From Dactylorhiza incarnata (taxonomy: Eukaryota > Streptophyta > Magnoliopsida > Asparagales > Orchidaceae), in assembly GCA_033032865.1 (NCBI GenBank), contig JAWHQI010000273.1, positions 3,162,001 through 3,226,000 on the forward strand: 64,000 nucleotides of DNA, written 5' to 3'. A program made the translations under genes and the position numbers. Position 1 is the first letter of the stretch. Every line of letters starts with the position of its first letter. Below are positions 34,669 to 46,664 of the stretch, in pieces. Under the pieces are notes generated by a model, which saw only the letters and a list, made by a program, of their open reading frames with translations, was not told where the DNA came from and made no database searches.

Positions 34669-35144
34669 ATTGTTTTTATCAGGTTAGTTCAAGTACCAAC
34701 CATGGGCAAATATCGTACTTGGACAGTGGATGCTCAACGTACATGACAGGTACCAAAAGTCTCATGCAGGAATACACAGCAGTGAAGAATGTACATAAAG
34801 TCATCTTTGGTGGATCTAAAAAAGACATCACTAGAGGATATGGTATGATCTCAAAGACATTGTCTTAATCACAAGGGTGGCTTATGTTGAAGGGTTGCAA
34901 CACAACCTTGAAATCATAAGTCAACTATGTGATGTAGGCTATGTCATTGAATTCCATAATGATAAGTACTTGATCAAAAAGTCCCATGACTTAGAGATCA
35001 TTCTCTCAGGCACTAGGAGTAGGAATGTTTATTCTTTAGATTTTATATGCAATTCATCTCTATCTCCTGTATGTCTGTGCTAATGAAAGTGAGACTCTTT
35101 TTGTTCAATGTCTCAAGAGACTTACACACATTAACTACAAGGAA
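34665..35144 (+). pseudogene. protease (C)
   Basis: Active site SYLDSGCSTYMTG near 34715. After a frameshift at about 34868, MAYVEGLQHNLEIISQLCD continues the usual sequence. It ends at stops near 35083. The integrase zinc-finger lead is too eroded to show LWHRRLGH. Confidence 0.85.
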
Positions 35145-36011
35145 ATGTGTAGGCTATTTTCTAAAAACCTTGTTAGAAATAGTTCTAATTTAAAATGTAT
35201 TAAATGTGATCCCTGTCATGAATGCCAAATGGACAATCAAACTAAGGCCACCTTTATAAGCATTGACTCCAAAGACACTGAAAGATGTCTTTATCTATTG
35301 CACATGGACTTGTTTGGTCCTTTCATAATTAAAAGCCTAGGTGAGAAGTTGTATACTTTGGTGATTGTTGATGATCACTCAATCTTTACATGGGTATTCT
35401 TCCTTAAGAAGAAATATGATACTTTAGATGTCTTTATAAACCATGTTAAGGCAATCCAGAATGAACTACAATATACTGTGGTCAAGACTAGAACTGACCA
35501 TGGTACAGAATTTCAATCTGGGGCAATGACAAGGTTTTGTCAAGAATTTCGTATCACCCAAGAATTCTCCTCACCAAAGACTCCACAGCAAATTGGTGTG
35601 GCTGAGAGGAGAAATATGACCTTGATAGAAGCTAGGAGAACATTGCTTAGTGACTCCTCACTTCCAAAATATTTTTGGGCTGAGGCAGTCAATACTGCTT
35701 GTCATGTTCTCAATAGAGCATCTATCAATAAGGACCTAGGTATAACCCCCTATGAGATTCTGAAGGGAAAACAACCAACTATTTCATACTTTAGAATCTT
35801 TGGTTGCAAATGCTACATTTTAAATAATGGAGAATCTCAATTAACAAAATTTGCTGAAAAATGCAATGTAGGTGTTCTTGTTGGATATAGCTCACATAGC
35901 AAGGCCTATATAGTATTCAGTAAGAAAACTCATGCTGTAGAAGAGTCTATGCATGTAGTATTTGATGAGCCAACCTGCTTTATAAGGGCTGGTGCAGTTC
36001 TCCTGTTTTGA
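35145..36011 (+). pseudogene. integrase (C)
   Basis: CDPCHECQMDNQ is the zinc-finger end. The core shows HMDLFGPF (Asp), RTDHGTEF (Asp) and PKTPQQIGVAERRN (Glu), so all three acidic residues remain. SYFRIFGCKCYILNN and VGYSSHSKAYIVFS follow. It stops at 36009 in the linker to RT. Confidence 0.9.
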
Positions 36012-37807
36012 CAGGTGATGAACAGAAAATGCAAGATATGTGTCTCCAAGACATACCTAGCATAAGCAATATTAATTCATAGGCAGCTATACTTGATGTT
36101 AAAGATGATCAAGCTACTGAAGATGATGCTACTCCAGAAGAAGAGCTGCATATTGCTGACAAGTTGCTTGTAGCAAAGAGGCACCTATAGGAGCATCCAA
36201 GAAACCAAATTATTGTAGATGAAAACCAAGAAGTGATCACCAGAAGCAGAGCTCATAATGAAGCTCTATTCTTGAGCTTTTTATCACAAATGGATCCCAT
36301 GAAATTTGATGAAGCAAATGAAGACACCTTCTGGATTCAAGCAATGCAAGAGGAGCTGCTTCAATTCAAGTGGTGCAAGGTGTGAAAGTTGGTGCCAAAG
36401 CCTCAAGGACACAACAACTTTGGCACCAAGTGGATCTACAAAAACAAGCTTGATGAGAATGACACCATCATCAAGAATAAGGCTAGACTGGTGGCCAAGG
36501 GGTACAATCAAGAAGAAGGTATTGACTTTGATCAAACCATTGCCCTAGTTGTAAGGTTAGAAGCAATAAGGCTATTCCTTGCCTATGCTGCCCACAAGGG
36601 GTTGAAAGTATAACAAATGGATGTCAAATCAACATTTCTGAATGGCAATCTAAAGGAAGATGTATATGTGGAGCAGCCCTCAGGTTTTGTGCATCCAACC
36701 CTTTCTTCTCATGTCTATTTACTTATGAAAGCACTATATGGTCTAAAGCAAGCCCCTAGGGCTTGGTATGAGACCTTATCTAGTTTTCTCATCAAGAACA
36801 AGTTCTTGAGGGGAAAGATAGACAGTACATTATTTCTTAGGGAAACAAAGGGCAAATGTCTGCTAGTCCAAATTTATGTTGTTGACATAATTTTTGGGTC
36901 TACAGATGACAACCTTTGCAAAAGGTTCGCAAACCTAATGCGGGGGGAGTTTGAGATGAGCAGTATGGGAGAGATCAAGTATTTTTTAGGACTCCAAGTG
37001 AAATAGTCTGAATAGTGAATTTTCATCTCTCAGACCAAGTACACTAGGGAGCTTATCAAGAAGTTTGGAATGGAATCAGCTTCCACCAAGAAAACTCCCA
37101 TAGGGTCCATCATTTCCCTTAACAAGGATGAAAACGGTAAGCCATTTGATGAATGCATGTACAGGTGCATTGTTAGGTCCATGTTGTATCTAACTGCAAG
37201 TAGACCAGACATTATGTATGCTATATGTGTTTGTGCTAGGTACCAAGCATGCCCTAAGGAATCTCATTACTCAGCTGCAAAGAGGATTTTGAGATACCTC
37301 AAGGGCAGCCGACATCTTGGCCTTTAGTACCCTAGGAACAATAATTTTGAACTGATTGGCTTTTTAGATGCATATTTTGCAGGATGCAAGGAATATAGGA
37401 ATAGCACAAGTGGGACTTATCAATTCCTAGGAGGGAGGCTGATCTCATGGAGCAGCAAGAAGCATACCAGTGTGGCTATATACACTGTTGAGTCTGAATA
37501 TATAGCTGCAGGGAGCTGTTGTGCACAACGATTGTGGATACAACATCAGCTAGAGGATTATAACCTCAAGGTGAGTAATTATCCCTTGTATTGTGACTCA
37601 TCTAGTGCTATCTCTATAGCTATGAATCCAGTATCCCATAGTAGGACTAAGCATATAGATATAAGGTATCATTTTCTTAGAGAGCATGTTGAAAGTAAAG
37701 ATAAATGCCTTGAATTAGTCCCCACAAACAAATAAGTAGCTGATATCCTTACTAAGCCATTCGATGAGGCAAAGTTTAATGCTTTTAAAATTGAGCTTGG
37801 TATGTAA
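36012..37807 (+). pseudogene. reverse transcriptase and RNase H (C)
   Basis: After a broken acidic linker, RT starts near 36389 ([14 protein letters not shown]), with [13 protein letters not shown] and [13 protein letters not shown]. The catalytic box reads YVVDIIFGS near 36880: the first Asp of YVDD is Val, which should abolish activity. RNase H shows the eroded GFLDAYFAGC, VESEYIAAGSCC and YCDSSSAISIA, and ends VADILTKPFDEAKF with TAA at 37805-37807. At least five in-frame stops. Confidence 0.9.
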
Positions 37808-38355
37808 AATCTAGAATAGATTTCATCATGTCATATTTTCTATCTTGCTTATTACTTTACTCATTAGCATTGATAAAATATGTATCACACGCTATGATAG
37901 GATAGGTTGCTATCTAAATAGTTTGTAGCATGTTTAGGACTTGAAATAATCCTAATTATATAGTTCACTGATAGGCAGTGAGATCAACTAAAACGGCTGA
38001 GAACGTTTCAGCTAAACCGCTGAAACAGCTGAGAAGGTCTCAGCTGATCCACTGAAATGGCTAAAACTGTCTCAGCGGTTGACAATACCTTGTTCCAGCG
38101 GATTACAACTCTGCCTCAGCGGTTACGCTGAGATGGGATGGTTAAATTAAACTATACCTTAATTGACTGGTCAACAATATAAAATTAATTCAATTAATAA
38201 GTCAAATCAACATATTTCATTAGGGCAAATCTAAACCTAAGATAAGCCTCTATAAATAGGAAAGTGTTGATTAAATAAATTACAATACTTTTTCACCCTA
38301 GCTAGTGAGACGAACCCTTTTCCCTCCCGTCTTAGCGACTCATTCTTGAGAAGAG
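37808..38355 (+). other. post-pol spacer of C with CTGAGAC words
   Basis: AT-rich, non-coding. Positions 37990-38140 carry at least eight copies of the LTR word family (ccgctgaaacagctgagaag, ctcagcggtt). The run-in to 38356 resembles a leader for the next frame. Confidence 0.75.
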
Positions 38356-40660
38356 ATGGTGTCAAATATGGCAAAGGATCTCTTGGAAGGTTATGAGAAC
38401 GTTAGGAATGGATTCCAGCATGCCCCAGCAGAGATTAAAGAAGTGATTCAACTTCTAACTGAACAGTGATTCGAATATCTCCTATCTGAGCCATGTGTAA
38501 TTCTCAAAACTGAAGTTCTAGAATTCTACAACAGTGCCAAGTTGTCATCATCTAATTCCTTAGTTAAGGCTAAGATTGGAACTATAAAAATAAAGATCTC
38601 TCCAAGAAAATGGAGAAGGCTCTTCAACTGCCATCTTGCAGTCAAGATGAAGAAGCAGAAGTCTCTGAAAAGGATAAGGATAAGGCCCTAAAGTGGTGTG
38701 AATATAGTGATGCCAAGACTATGTCACTGAAGAGGAAATTCTTCAATCAGAGAGACAAGTTGCTCTCTGATATAGTTGGAAAACCACTATTGTGCAATCC
38801 AGGATCTCATGACACTATTTCAAAACATATGTTTGAACTAATGACAAGGGTGGTCTTTAAAAAAAGACCTCCTGGGCAGCTGTGATATTTCAAAGGATCC
38901 GAGAATGTTTGCAGGCCCCCAACCTAGGCAGAATTCTCTCAATATATCTTCTGAATACTTATCCTGAGGAATTTGATAAATCCAAAGGTACAAACCTTCA
39001 CAATCTAAAAAGGATGGACATTAAGCCTTGGATAGGTTCTCAAGCATCTTACCAAAGAGCCAGCCCTCTGAGCCGAAATAGAAGAAGAAAGTCTTAGTCA
39101 TGTGGGTAAGGAAAACCAAAATGATCTGCTCTGATTCTGAGTCAGAGGCAGAAGAAGATGTACCAACTAAGGTCAATCATGTTCCTGTCAGCAGCCCATC
39201 CAAGGATGATCAAGGAGGAGACCATGCACTGAAGGTCATGAAGGTCATGCTGCTACTAGAGAGCATGAGAAGGATAAAGATGCTGCTCCTGAAGAGCAAG
39301 AGAAGGATAAAGATGTTTCTACTACTGCAAAGGACAAGTCAGAAGTACATGAAGGAGATCACACTCTAGGTGATGCTTCCAATCCTACTGTAGCTGACAA
39401 AAGTGTTCAGATTATACAATCCTCCTCAGAAGGACATGAGGATGAAGAAGATGACATTGCTGGTGACTTTCAGGGTAAGATTGATTTTATTTTATCAATT
39501 CTAGAGAAAAGGTTTAAGCTAATTCCCACTTAACCAACAAATTACTGGGGAGATGATCAAGACCATGATGATGCCCCATCTGAGGGGGAGAAATAGAAGA
39601 ATGTTTTTGATAAGGAAGATGAGGGAGATCCAAGTGAGGGGGAGCAAGAAAAGAATGCTGAAGAAGCAAGGAAGAATGCTAAAGATGAGCAGGTTGCTGC
39701 CCAGCATAGTGATCCAAGTGAGGGGGAGCACAACCTTGCTCAGGCTGAGTGGGAGCATGATATGGGGCTTGAAGTCCCCTCCACATCAGCAATATCACAA
39801 AATCAGCTCCTAAGCTCAATCAGTTCAATAATTGAAGGTCAAATGACTTCAATTTAGGATTATATTGATATGTCTATCTTTACTGTAAATAAGGAAGTCA
39901 TGAATGAAATTAAAGATATTAAGGAAGAAACTGCCTTCCTTAATAAGCATATGACAAAATGGTTTGACTTTGCAGAAAAGTCTGTAGGTGCTCAGAACAC
40001 TATTCTTAGATCAATGGATAAATAACTCCAATTATCTTAGCAATACATATCATATGTCAAAAACTATGTGAGCAAGACTGATGAAGTCATAGAAAAAGCT
40101 TCCAATCACATTGAAGATTATGTATGGAACACAGCTTCAACAATGATTGGAGAAGCAAAGAAGATGAAGGATGAGCTAAAACAAGACCTAGAAAATGCCT
40201 TCCAAACCATCTCAGGATCAGTAGTTGTTGCCTCCCAGTTCATAGAAGCTAAAGCGGTTGAAGAAGCCAGAAAGGGTGAGGTGGCCTATGCTGAAACCAA
40301 TTCTGAACTAGCCCTCCAAGTGCTATAAGGAATAAGGGTACCCCTAAATCTTCCCCTGTTGGACAACTACAGAAAGGAAGATTTTGACTTTGAATTCAAG
40401 CGAAAATAGCTCAAAATCCTCAGCTTGCAAAATGGAGGAAGAGAGAAGGAGTGTTGCTAGCTGAAGAATTCATGGCAAAGCAATGGGAAGAGCAGGGAAA
40501 TGACCCTGATTATGACTACTAGAGTGAGGACTCCAAGAGCATTATTCTTTATGCCTGCCTAAGCGATGGACAAGTCTGCAAGGACATTGACTGGATATAT
40601 CCAGCTGAAGAGTGGATAAGGCACCTTGAGAGAAACACAAAAAGGGAATGAATCTTCAAG
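38356..40660 (+). pseudogene. extra post-pol reading frame of C (envelope position)
   Basis: ATG at 38356 opens MVSNMAKDLLEGYEN. Through stops and frameshifts (for example near 38495 and 38600) a long protein can be followed: EVLEFYNSAKL, KALQLPSCSQDEE, KHMFELMTRVV, IRECLQAPNLGRILSIYLLN. An acidic repeat-rich middle has three DPSEGE-type blocks near 39600-39730. A helical tail follows (KTDEVIEKASNHIEDYV, KKMKDELKQDLENAF), ending near 40650. The N-terminal pattern recalls the putative plant transposon protein family found in retroelement polyproteins; this is a weak, by-eye call. No signal peptide or membrane segment is visible, so envelope function is not supported. Confidence 0.5.
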
Positions 40661-40849
40661 GAGAATGTTGGGAAAACCTCCTTTGATTTAACTTAACAAA
40701 TTACCTAAAAAGTGATTTAATCTCTTAGGTTTCATTACCCATTATATAGTGAGGCTAATCTAGTAATTAGATTTCTTAGGATGTCACACTCAACCTAGGG
40801 TGTCAAGACCATATTAAGAGAAGAACAATTTGGGCAAAGTTAACATTCA

Positions 40850-41270
40850 CATCGAATAGAAATGGACACAACATCGAGTTAATGTCGACGCTACTCTGAC
40901 TAGAAGTCAAAGTGGTCCAACCCTTCTGTCGAAGTTATTCAAGTCAATGTTACGTCGAATAGATATCGGCGTAGAGGCCATGGACCTGTCAAAATACCTC
41001 GAGAAGTCGACGCAGCTTCTACTTCAACTCAAAGCAGAAGGAAGTATCTGTCGAAGCCATCTAAATTCATCACATCGTGGACTTCATCTCGATGCAGATA
41101 AGGAAGTTCATAGCATGATTTCAACTCGACATTTACATTGATAAGATATCGATGCAACGTCGACAAGCAAAATTCAATCAGAGCATAAATGAATTCGAAG
41201 CTGCTCTTACAAGGAATCAAAGGTGCTTCGATAAGAGAGGAAGAGAACTCGATGCTACGTCAAATACAGT
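40850..41270. repeat. word array in D 5' LTR (GTCGACGCAACTTCGAC type)
   Basis: Variants of atcgacgcaacgtcgac and gtcgacgcagcttc, with complementary halves GTCGA / TCGAC. The same array is at 60422-60845 in the 3' LTR and inside gag at 44216-44452. Confidence 0.82.
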
Positions 41271-42012
41271 CTGAAAAGGAAACCTTTTCAGGTGTCATTT
41301 TGGACCCTCTCTCATGACCCACAATACTGAAGACCGTTCTCCAACGGCTCCTTAATTGCCTCAAATAGAAAGAAGAATTAAAGGAGGACAGAAAAAGGTT
41401 TCTTGGAAACAAGCTTATAGTTGGTTGACGGGTCGTGAATTAAAGATGGAAAGAAATTGATTTTTCCAAGGCAAAATACCTTTTCAGGACCTACCAGAAA
41501 ATGAAATTAATTCAAATTAAAGAGGGACAATATAAGGGAGTCGCAGAAAGAGAGACACGGAGCACTTATCACAATCGGCTAAGGTTTTTCAATTAGGGCT
41601 TCCTCTTCTCCTTCTTCCTTCAGGAACCTTAATAGAGAAAACACAGAAAAGAAAGAACTGCTTTCTCTCTCAGTCAAGGATCTTCTTCTCTTCAACACAA
41701 ACCTTTGAAGAAAAATCTACAGAAGAATAAACTCTGCTCAGAGAAAGAACTGCTGATTCCTCATAAATATTATATAGCAGCAACACTATTATAAGAGTAG
41801 AGAGAAGAAGGATCAAATGCTTACAAAAACCCTAGCAATCATCACTATCATAAGCTTGGGTTAATCTGATACAGATCTTGAAGAGCACTCAAAGAATAGC
41901 ACCTCAAGGATTAATGTTACAGAATTCTGAAAAATAGATTTCTGAATCTTCCTTCTCTTTCTTACTCTTCTTTCCTCACACCCCTTGTATAGAGTTTTGA
42001 GAATCCCTCTTC

Positions 42013-42150
42013 CAAAGGAATCAGTGGTTCAAGATCTCCTTATCAAAAGATCTGCTTGGTTCAAGATCTCCTTATCAAAAGATCTGGTTGGTTCATGATC
42101 TCCTTATTAAAAGATCAGTGGTTCTGAGAGTCTCCTTTTCAAAAGACTCA
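42013..42150 (+). repeat. short tandem repeat in D LTR
   Basis: Four copies of a unit close to ggttcaagatctcc-ttatcaaaagatc. Also present at 26695-26820 in the solo LTR and 63008-63130 in the 3' LTR, so it is a family feature. Confidence 0.85.
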
Positions 42151-42459
42151 TGCACAGGTGCTGCAATCCTACCAGGTGGTAGAAGAGAGGACTTCCCACA
42201 TTTTGGGGAACCTCTATAAAATCTTTGTGTCTTCTGGTTGCCTATTTTTTGTGCTGTCCCATATAGCTTACTATTTCTTTAACTGTTTTCTCTTTCTTTT
42301 ATTAAAACAGCTTTTGTTGTATTCTGTGTGGGATTTGTTGAAGCATAAACACTTACTGTTTTATTGTATTTGCACAAATAGGATAGAAATATTTTTAAAT
42401 CTCTATTCACCCCCCCCCCCCTCTAGAGTATTCTAAGAGGCACACTATGCACTTTCAAT

Positions 42460-42471
42460 TGGTATAAGAGG
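42460..42471 (+). promoter_or_regulatory. degenerate primer binding site (D)
   Basis: TGGTATAAGAGG, one change from the iMet-type TGGTATCAGAGG, two bases after the LTR end. Confidence 0.85.
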
Positions 42472-42554
42472 GAGGTTGATCATTAAAAGGTTAACACCTT
42501 GATCAAAAAGACATCCTACACTTATTTCTATATTACAAATATTTTTGTAGGAAA

Positions 42555-43721
42555 ATGAGTACTAAGGATTATGCTTTTACAAGACCTTCAGTGTGTTATC
42601 TGAACAAGTTTACACTCTGAAAGTCCAGAATAAAACTTTATATGAATTCTATTAATGAGGAAATGTTCAATGTCATCCTCACAGGTCCCCCGGTCCCAAT
42701 AAGGAAAGACACTAGTGGAAAGGTCATACCAACTTCAGTCCCCAGAGCAGAATGGACTAAATATGAGAAGAAGGTTAAGACATGTGATGCCAAGGACATG
42801 AACATACTGTTCTCAACCATGTCTGATGACATATTCCAGAAAGTTGCTGATTGCAACTCTGCAAAAGAGATCTGAGAATCTCTCTCCAGACTAGTAGATG
42901 GAAGCTCTGATGAGAGAAAAGAATAAAAGGCTCTTTTCATATCCCAATATGAGAATTTCAAGAAGAAGGCTGATGAAAGCATAACATAAATGTAGGACAG
43001 ATTCAGCCTCATCATAAATGAGCTGAGAGGGCTTGACAAGGAAATTTCTCTGACAGAAATTAATGACAAGCTCCTCATGTGCTTCCCTTGCACATGGGAC
43101 TCTAGAATCTGGGCCATTAGAGATTCTAGATGCCTCAGAGAGATATCAACTGATGCTCTCCTGGGAAATCTCAAGCCTTATGAGCTTCTACTGAAAAGCA
43201 GACCTGAGTCAGAAGCCCAAGAAAGGAAACCAAATCCTAAAGAAAGGACTCTTGCATTAAAGACTGCAGAAGCAGAGTCCTCCAACACTGAAGAAGACAT
43301 GTTTAATCTTTTGGCTAAGAGATTCAAAAAGTGGGTCAGGACAGAAGATTACAGAAGGAGAGAGAGGAGCTCAAGCAAGCCAAGGTATGATAAAACTCCT
43401 AAACAGGAGATTATTTGTTTTTCCTGCAGAAAGCCAGGACATATTTCTACTGAATGTCCTGAGGAAGAAAAGAACAAGAAAAACAAGGAGAGGAAGGAGC
43501 ATAAGAAGAAATCCTATCTGAGGAAGGATAAGAAAGGAGGGAAAGGTTTCATAGCTGAAACCTGGAGAGATTCAAACTCTGAATCAAGCTCCTCCTCCTC
43601 TGATGATGATGAAGATGGTGGACCAAAAGAAGCCTGCTTCATGGCTCTGGAAGACTCCTCTACAGAGATTGAAGTAAGCATCTTTGAAGCCCTTGACTTT
43701 TCTTCAAAAGATTTCAAATAA
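42555..43721 (+). pseudogene. gag with first zinc knuckle (D)
   Basis: ATG at 42555 opens MSTKDYAFTRPS. The same frame, with several stops, runs to about 43720: WTKYEKKVKTCDAKDMNILF, SRLVDGSSDERKE, then from 43077 an open 214-codon stretch with RFKKWVRTED, the intact knuckle CFSCRKPGHISTEC (about 43415-43456), a Lys-rich and a Ser/Asp-rich block, and CFMALEDSS. Typical Sirevirus gag. Confidence 0.88.
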
Positions 43722-44661
43722 TGATTCAAGGAATTTTGCCAGGACTACATTAACAATCAAAAGGAACTTGAAATAATCAAATCAGAACTAAAAGTTCTTA
43801 GGAGAGATCCTTTTCCCTCAATCAACTATGATCTAAGAGGTGAATTATTTAGAAAAGAAAAAGAAATATACTTATTAGATATAGAGAACTCAGACCTAAA
43901 GAAAGAAATCTCAAAGCAAATGCCTTTGAGGACTCCCTAAGTGGAAAGAGTCAAAAGATTAAAGATATCTGATCATTTTGATCAGGAATCACAACCAACC
44001 AATAGCACCCAGATCCGTAGCAAACATGCTTGGGAAAAACCTGTAGCATCATTTAGATGTAGACCTAATAATTGTTTAGAATCATGTAAAGATCATAATA
44101 ATGATAACCCTAATAAACTCACCATATTTAATAGGGTAAACATGAGTGATCAAACCGGAAACTTAGGAAAACATCCCTTAGAAAAATCAATTGAAAATCT
44201 TAATGGCAAGAATCATACGTCGAATAGAACTCGACGCAATTTTTAGAATGCATCGAATCTAACTCGACGGAATCCACCATATGCATCGACATCATTTTTG
44301 AAGCAACTATGTGGGTGCATCGAATTACACTCAACGCAACCAGTACCATGCTGAGAATGACTATCGACGGGACTATGTAGGTACGTCGAAATCGATTCGA
44401 CGCAACTCTAAAAATGCGTTGAATTCTTCTCGACGCATATTTTCTGCACAAAATTATCAAACATCAAAACATCTTTCTACTTCTATCCCTAGATGTTTTT
44501 GCTGCTCTAAACTAGGACATATTGCCAAACATTGCTGGCATAATTATGTAGCACTTCTTCACCTAAGGGGGAATAATGGAAAACCATCTCAATCTTTCAT
44601 GTCTCCATATGATGATAGGAGAAAGAGACCCCAGCATAAGAGGGTCTATTCTAATGTTTAA
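43722..44661 (+). pseudogene. gag tail with word-encoded peptide repeat and second knuckle (D)
   Basis: A helical region to 43940, then an Asn/Lys-rich spacer. Positions 44216-44452 carry the LTR word array in coding sequence; in the gag frames it reads as repeats like TSNRTRRN, ASNLTRRN, ASNYTQRN and TSKSIRRN. The second knuckle CFCCSKLGHIAKHC lies near 44501-44542. Frame changes lie near 44250. Stop at 44661. Confidence 0.82.
44216..44452 (+). repeat. LTR word array inside gag (D)
   Basis: catacgtcgaatagaactcg, gcatcgaatctaactcgacg, gtacgtcgaaatcgattcga and others: about seven copies of the D LTR word in gag, placed just before the second zinc knuckle. Confidence 0.8.
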
Positions 44662-44991
44662 TTCAATGTGCAGAGGGAAGACAATTCAACCACAAACCAG
44701 CAGTGGTATCTGGATAGTGGATGTTCCATGCATATGACTTCAGCAAAAGAATTGCTGGAGAATTTCAAGGCCAAGGAAGGGCCAAAGGTAATTTTTGGGA
44801 ATTCCCACTCTGGTCAAACCAGAGGATATGGTTTGGTCAAGATTGGGGAAATCTCCATTTCTAAAGTGGCTTATGTTGAAGGACTTCAACATAATTTGAT
44901 TAGCATTAGCCAGCTGTGTGATGGTGAATACATAGTTGTATTCACCAAATCCCAGTGTCATATAGTCAGTTCTAAGACTAATCAAATATAA
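44662..44991 (+). pseudogene. protease (D)
   Basis: QQWYLDSGCSMHMTSAKELL carries the active site. VAYVEGLQHNLISISQLCDG follows. In frame with the gag tail after a single TAA at 44659-44661, as in B where gag and protease are also one stop apart. Confidence 0.9.
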
Positions 44992-46516
44992 TTGACTGTT
45001 CTCAGAAAGAGTAAGGTCGATGTTGTAGATTTTGAGTACACAAAGTTTGAGATCTGCCTATTCAATTCACAAATAGAAAATAGTGAATTGTGGCATAGGA
45101 GACTTAGTCATCATACCTATAAGACCATTTCCAAACTTTCCAAACTTAACCTAGTGAGGGGCTTACCAGTTGATAAATTCAATAAGGACCATCCTTATAG
45201 AGCCTGCCAGCTAGGAAAGCAGATCAAAGCATCATTCAAACCAATTGGTAACAATGATTCTCCTAGAATCTTTTCCAATTGCACTTGGATATATTTGGTC
45301 CCATCTCCACTCAAATCTTAGCAGGTAAGTCTTACACACTAGTCATTGTGGATGATTTTTCTAGATTCAGCTGGGTGTTCTTTTTGAAAGCAAAGCCAGA
45401 CACTTTCAAGATCCTCTCAAAATTCATTAAATAGATTCAATGTGAATTTAACACCCAGGTTGCTGTGATCAGAAGTGATCATGGCACTGAGTTTGAAAAT
45501 CAGTTAATGTGTAGATTCTGTGAGGATGAAGAGATAATACAATTCTTTTCATCTCCTAGAACCCCCCTCCCCAACAAAATGGGGTGGCTGAAAGGAAAAA
45601 TAGAACTCTAATTGAATCTGGTAAGAGATTATTAGCTGAATCCAACTTGCCAAAGTCATTTTGGGCTGAGGCAGTGAATACAGCAAACTATGTTCTGAAC
45701 AGAAGTCTCATTCACAAGTCTAAGTTAAATACTCCCTATGAGTTATTGATGGGAAAGGCACCCATAGTCACTTACTTTAGAACTTTTGGGTGTACCTGTT
45801 TTATCCTCAAAAATGGGAAAAGCCATCTTGCCAAATTTGACAAGAAGGCTGATGATGGGATATTTCTGGGATATTCATCCTCAAGCAAGGCCTATATATG
45901 CTACAATAAAAGCTCTCTCAAAATTAAGGAGTCTGTGCATGTGGTCTTTGATGAATCTAACATGTTTAGCAAGGGGAAGGAAGCTTCTACCAGCTTTATT
46001 CCACAGGAAGATGACCAACTGGCAGAACAAGTTGAAAGGATGAGCATAATGGAACATCCATTTGTGTGTCAGGAAAAAATACAACAGGAGAGTGACACTG
46101 ACTCAGGTGAAGATTCTGTAGTATATGAGGGGGAAACAGCAGCACCTGGGCTACCAGCCACAAACTTCATCCCGGTAAATGAGGTTGACGCCCTCACTGT
46201 CACTGAGCAAGTGACACCTCGGGAAGAAGAAAATCTCCTAGATCACTCCACAAGATCTAGGATGACTCAAAAAAATCATCCTCCAACACAAGTAATAGGA
46301 GACTTGGCAGCTGGAGTCAAGACAAGGAGACAACTCACAAGTGAGACAATGCTGCAATTTCTCCTAACACAATATGAACCCAAGAAGTTTGAAGAAGCAG
46401 ACAATGACCCTCACTGGATATCTGCTATGCAAGAGGAACTTAGACAGTTTGAAAGGAACATGGTCTGGATAGTGGTTGAAATACCAAAGAATTACCCAAT
46501 TATTGGCACCAAGTGA
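44992..46516 (+). pseudogene. integrase (D)
   Basis: LWHRRLSHHTYKTISKL and CQLGKQIKASF form the zinc-finger region. The first part of the core is out of frame between about 45280 and 45580 (WIYLVP-type text, then VDDFSRFSWVFFLKAK in another frame, RSDHGTEFENQ). From 45584 the frame is open for 310 codons, beginning with the Glu segment AERKNRTLIESG, then YFRTFGCTCFILKNG and FLGYSSSSKAYICYN, an acidic linker, and the RT start DPHWISAMQEELRQFERN. Confidence 0.9.
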
Positions 46517-46659
46517 GTGTTCAAAAACAAAATGGACTCAACAGGAGTCATAATCTGGAATAAGGCTATACTTGTGGCCCAAGGGTACAGACAAGAGGAA
46601 GGAATTGAATTTAACTAGACATTTGCACCAGTGGCATGGCTGGAGGAAATCAGAATGTT
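46517..46659 (+). pseudogene. RT N-terminal part, split by T (D)
   Basis: VFKNKMDSTGVI, ILVAQGYRQEEGIEFN, TFAPVAWLEEIRMFL; a stop each near 46514 and 46616. The gene resumes at 58301 with [20 protein letters not shown], proving T inserted here. Confidence 0.9.
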
Positions 46660-46664
46660 CCTAG

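Larger units (their letters stand above)
30836..40665 (+). mobile_element. C: decayed Sirevirus-type copia with post-pol reading frame
   Basis: 5' LTR (30836-32168), iMet primer site, gag, protease, integrase, RT, RNase H (to 37807), a word-rich spacer and a long decayed extra frame (38356-40660), then interruption by element D at 40666. The upstream flank is cacaa (30831-30835) in the Athila protease. The 3' LTR is not in the window and should lie right of it. Confidence 0.88.
40666..42457 (+). repeat. 5' LTR of D (1792 bp)
   Basis: From TGTTGGGAAAACC to GCACTTTCA. The word array is at 40850-41270. A TATA-like caatataaggg is near 41549. Tandem copies of a 28-30 base unit (ggttcaagatctccttatcaaaagatc) lie at 42013-42120. 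A C-run with TCTA is 37 bases before the end. Confidence 0.94.
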
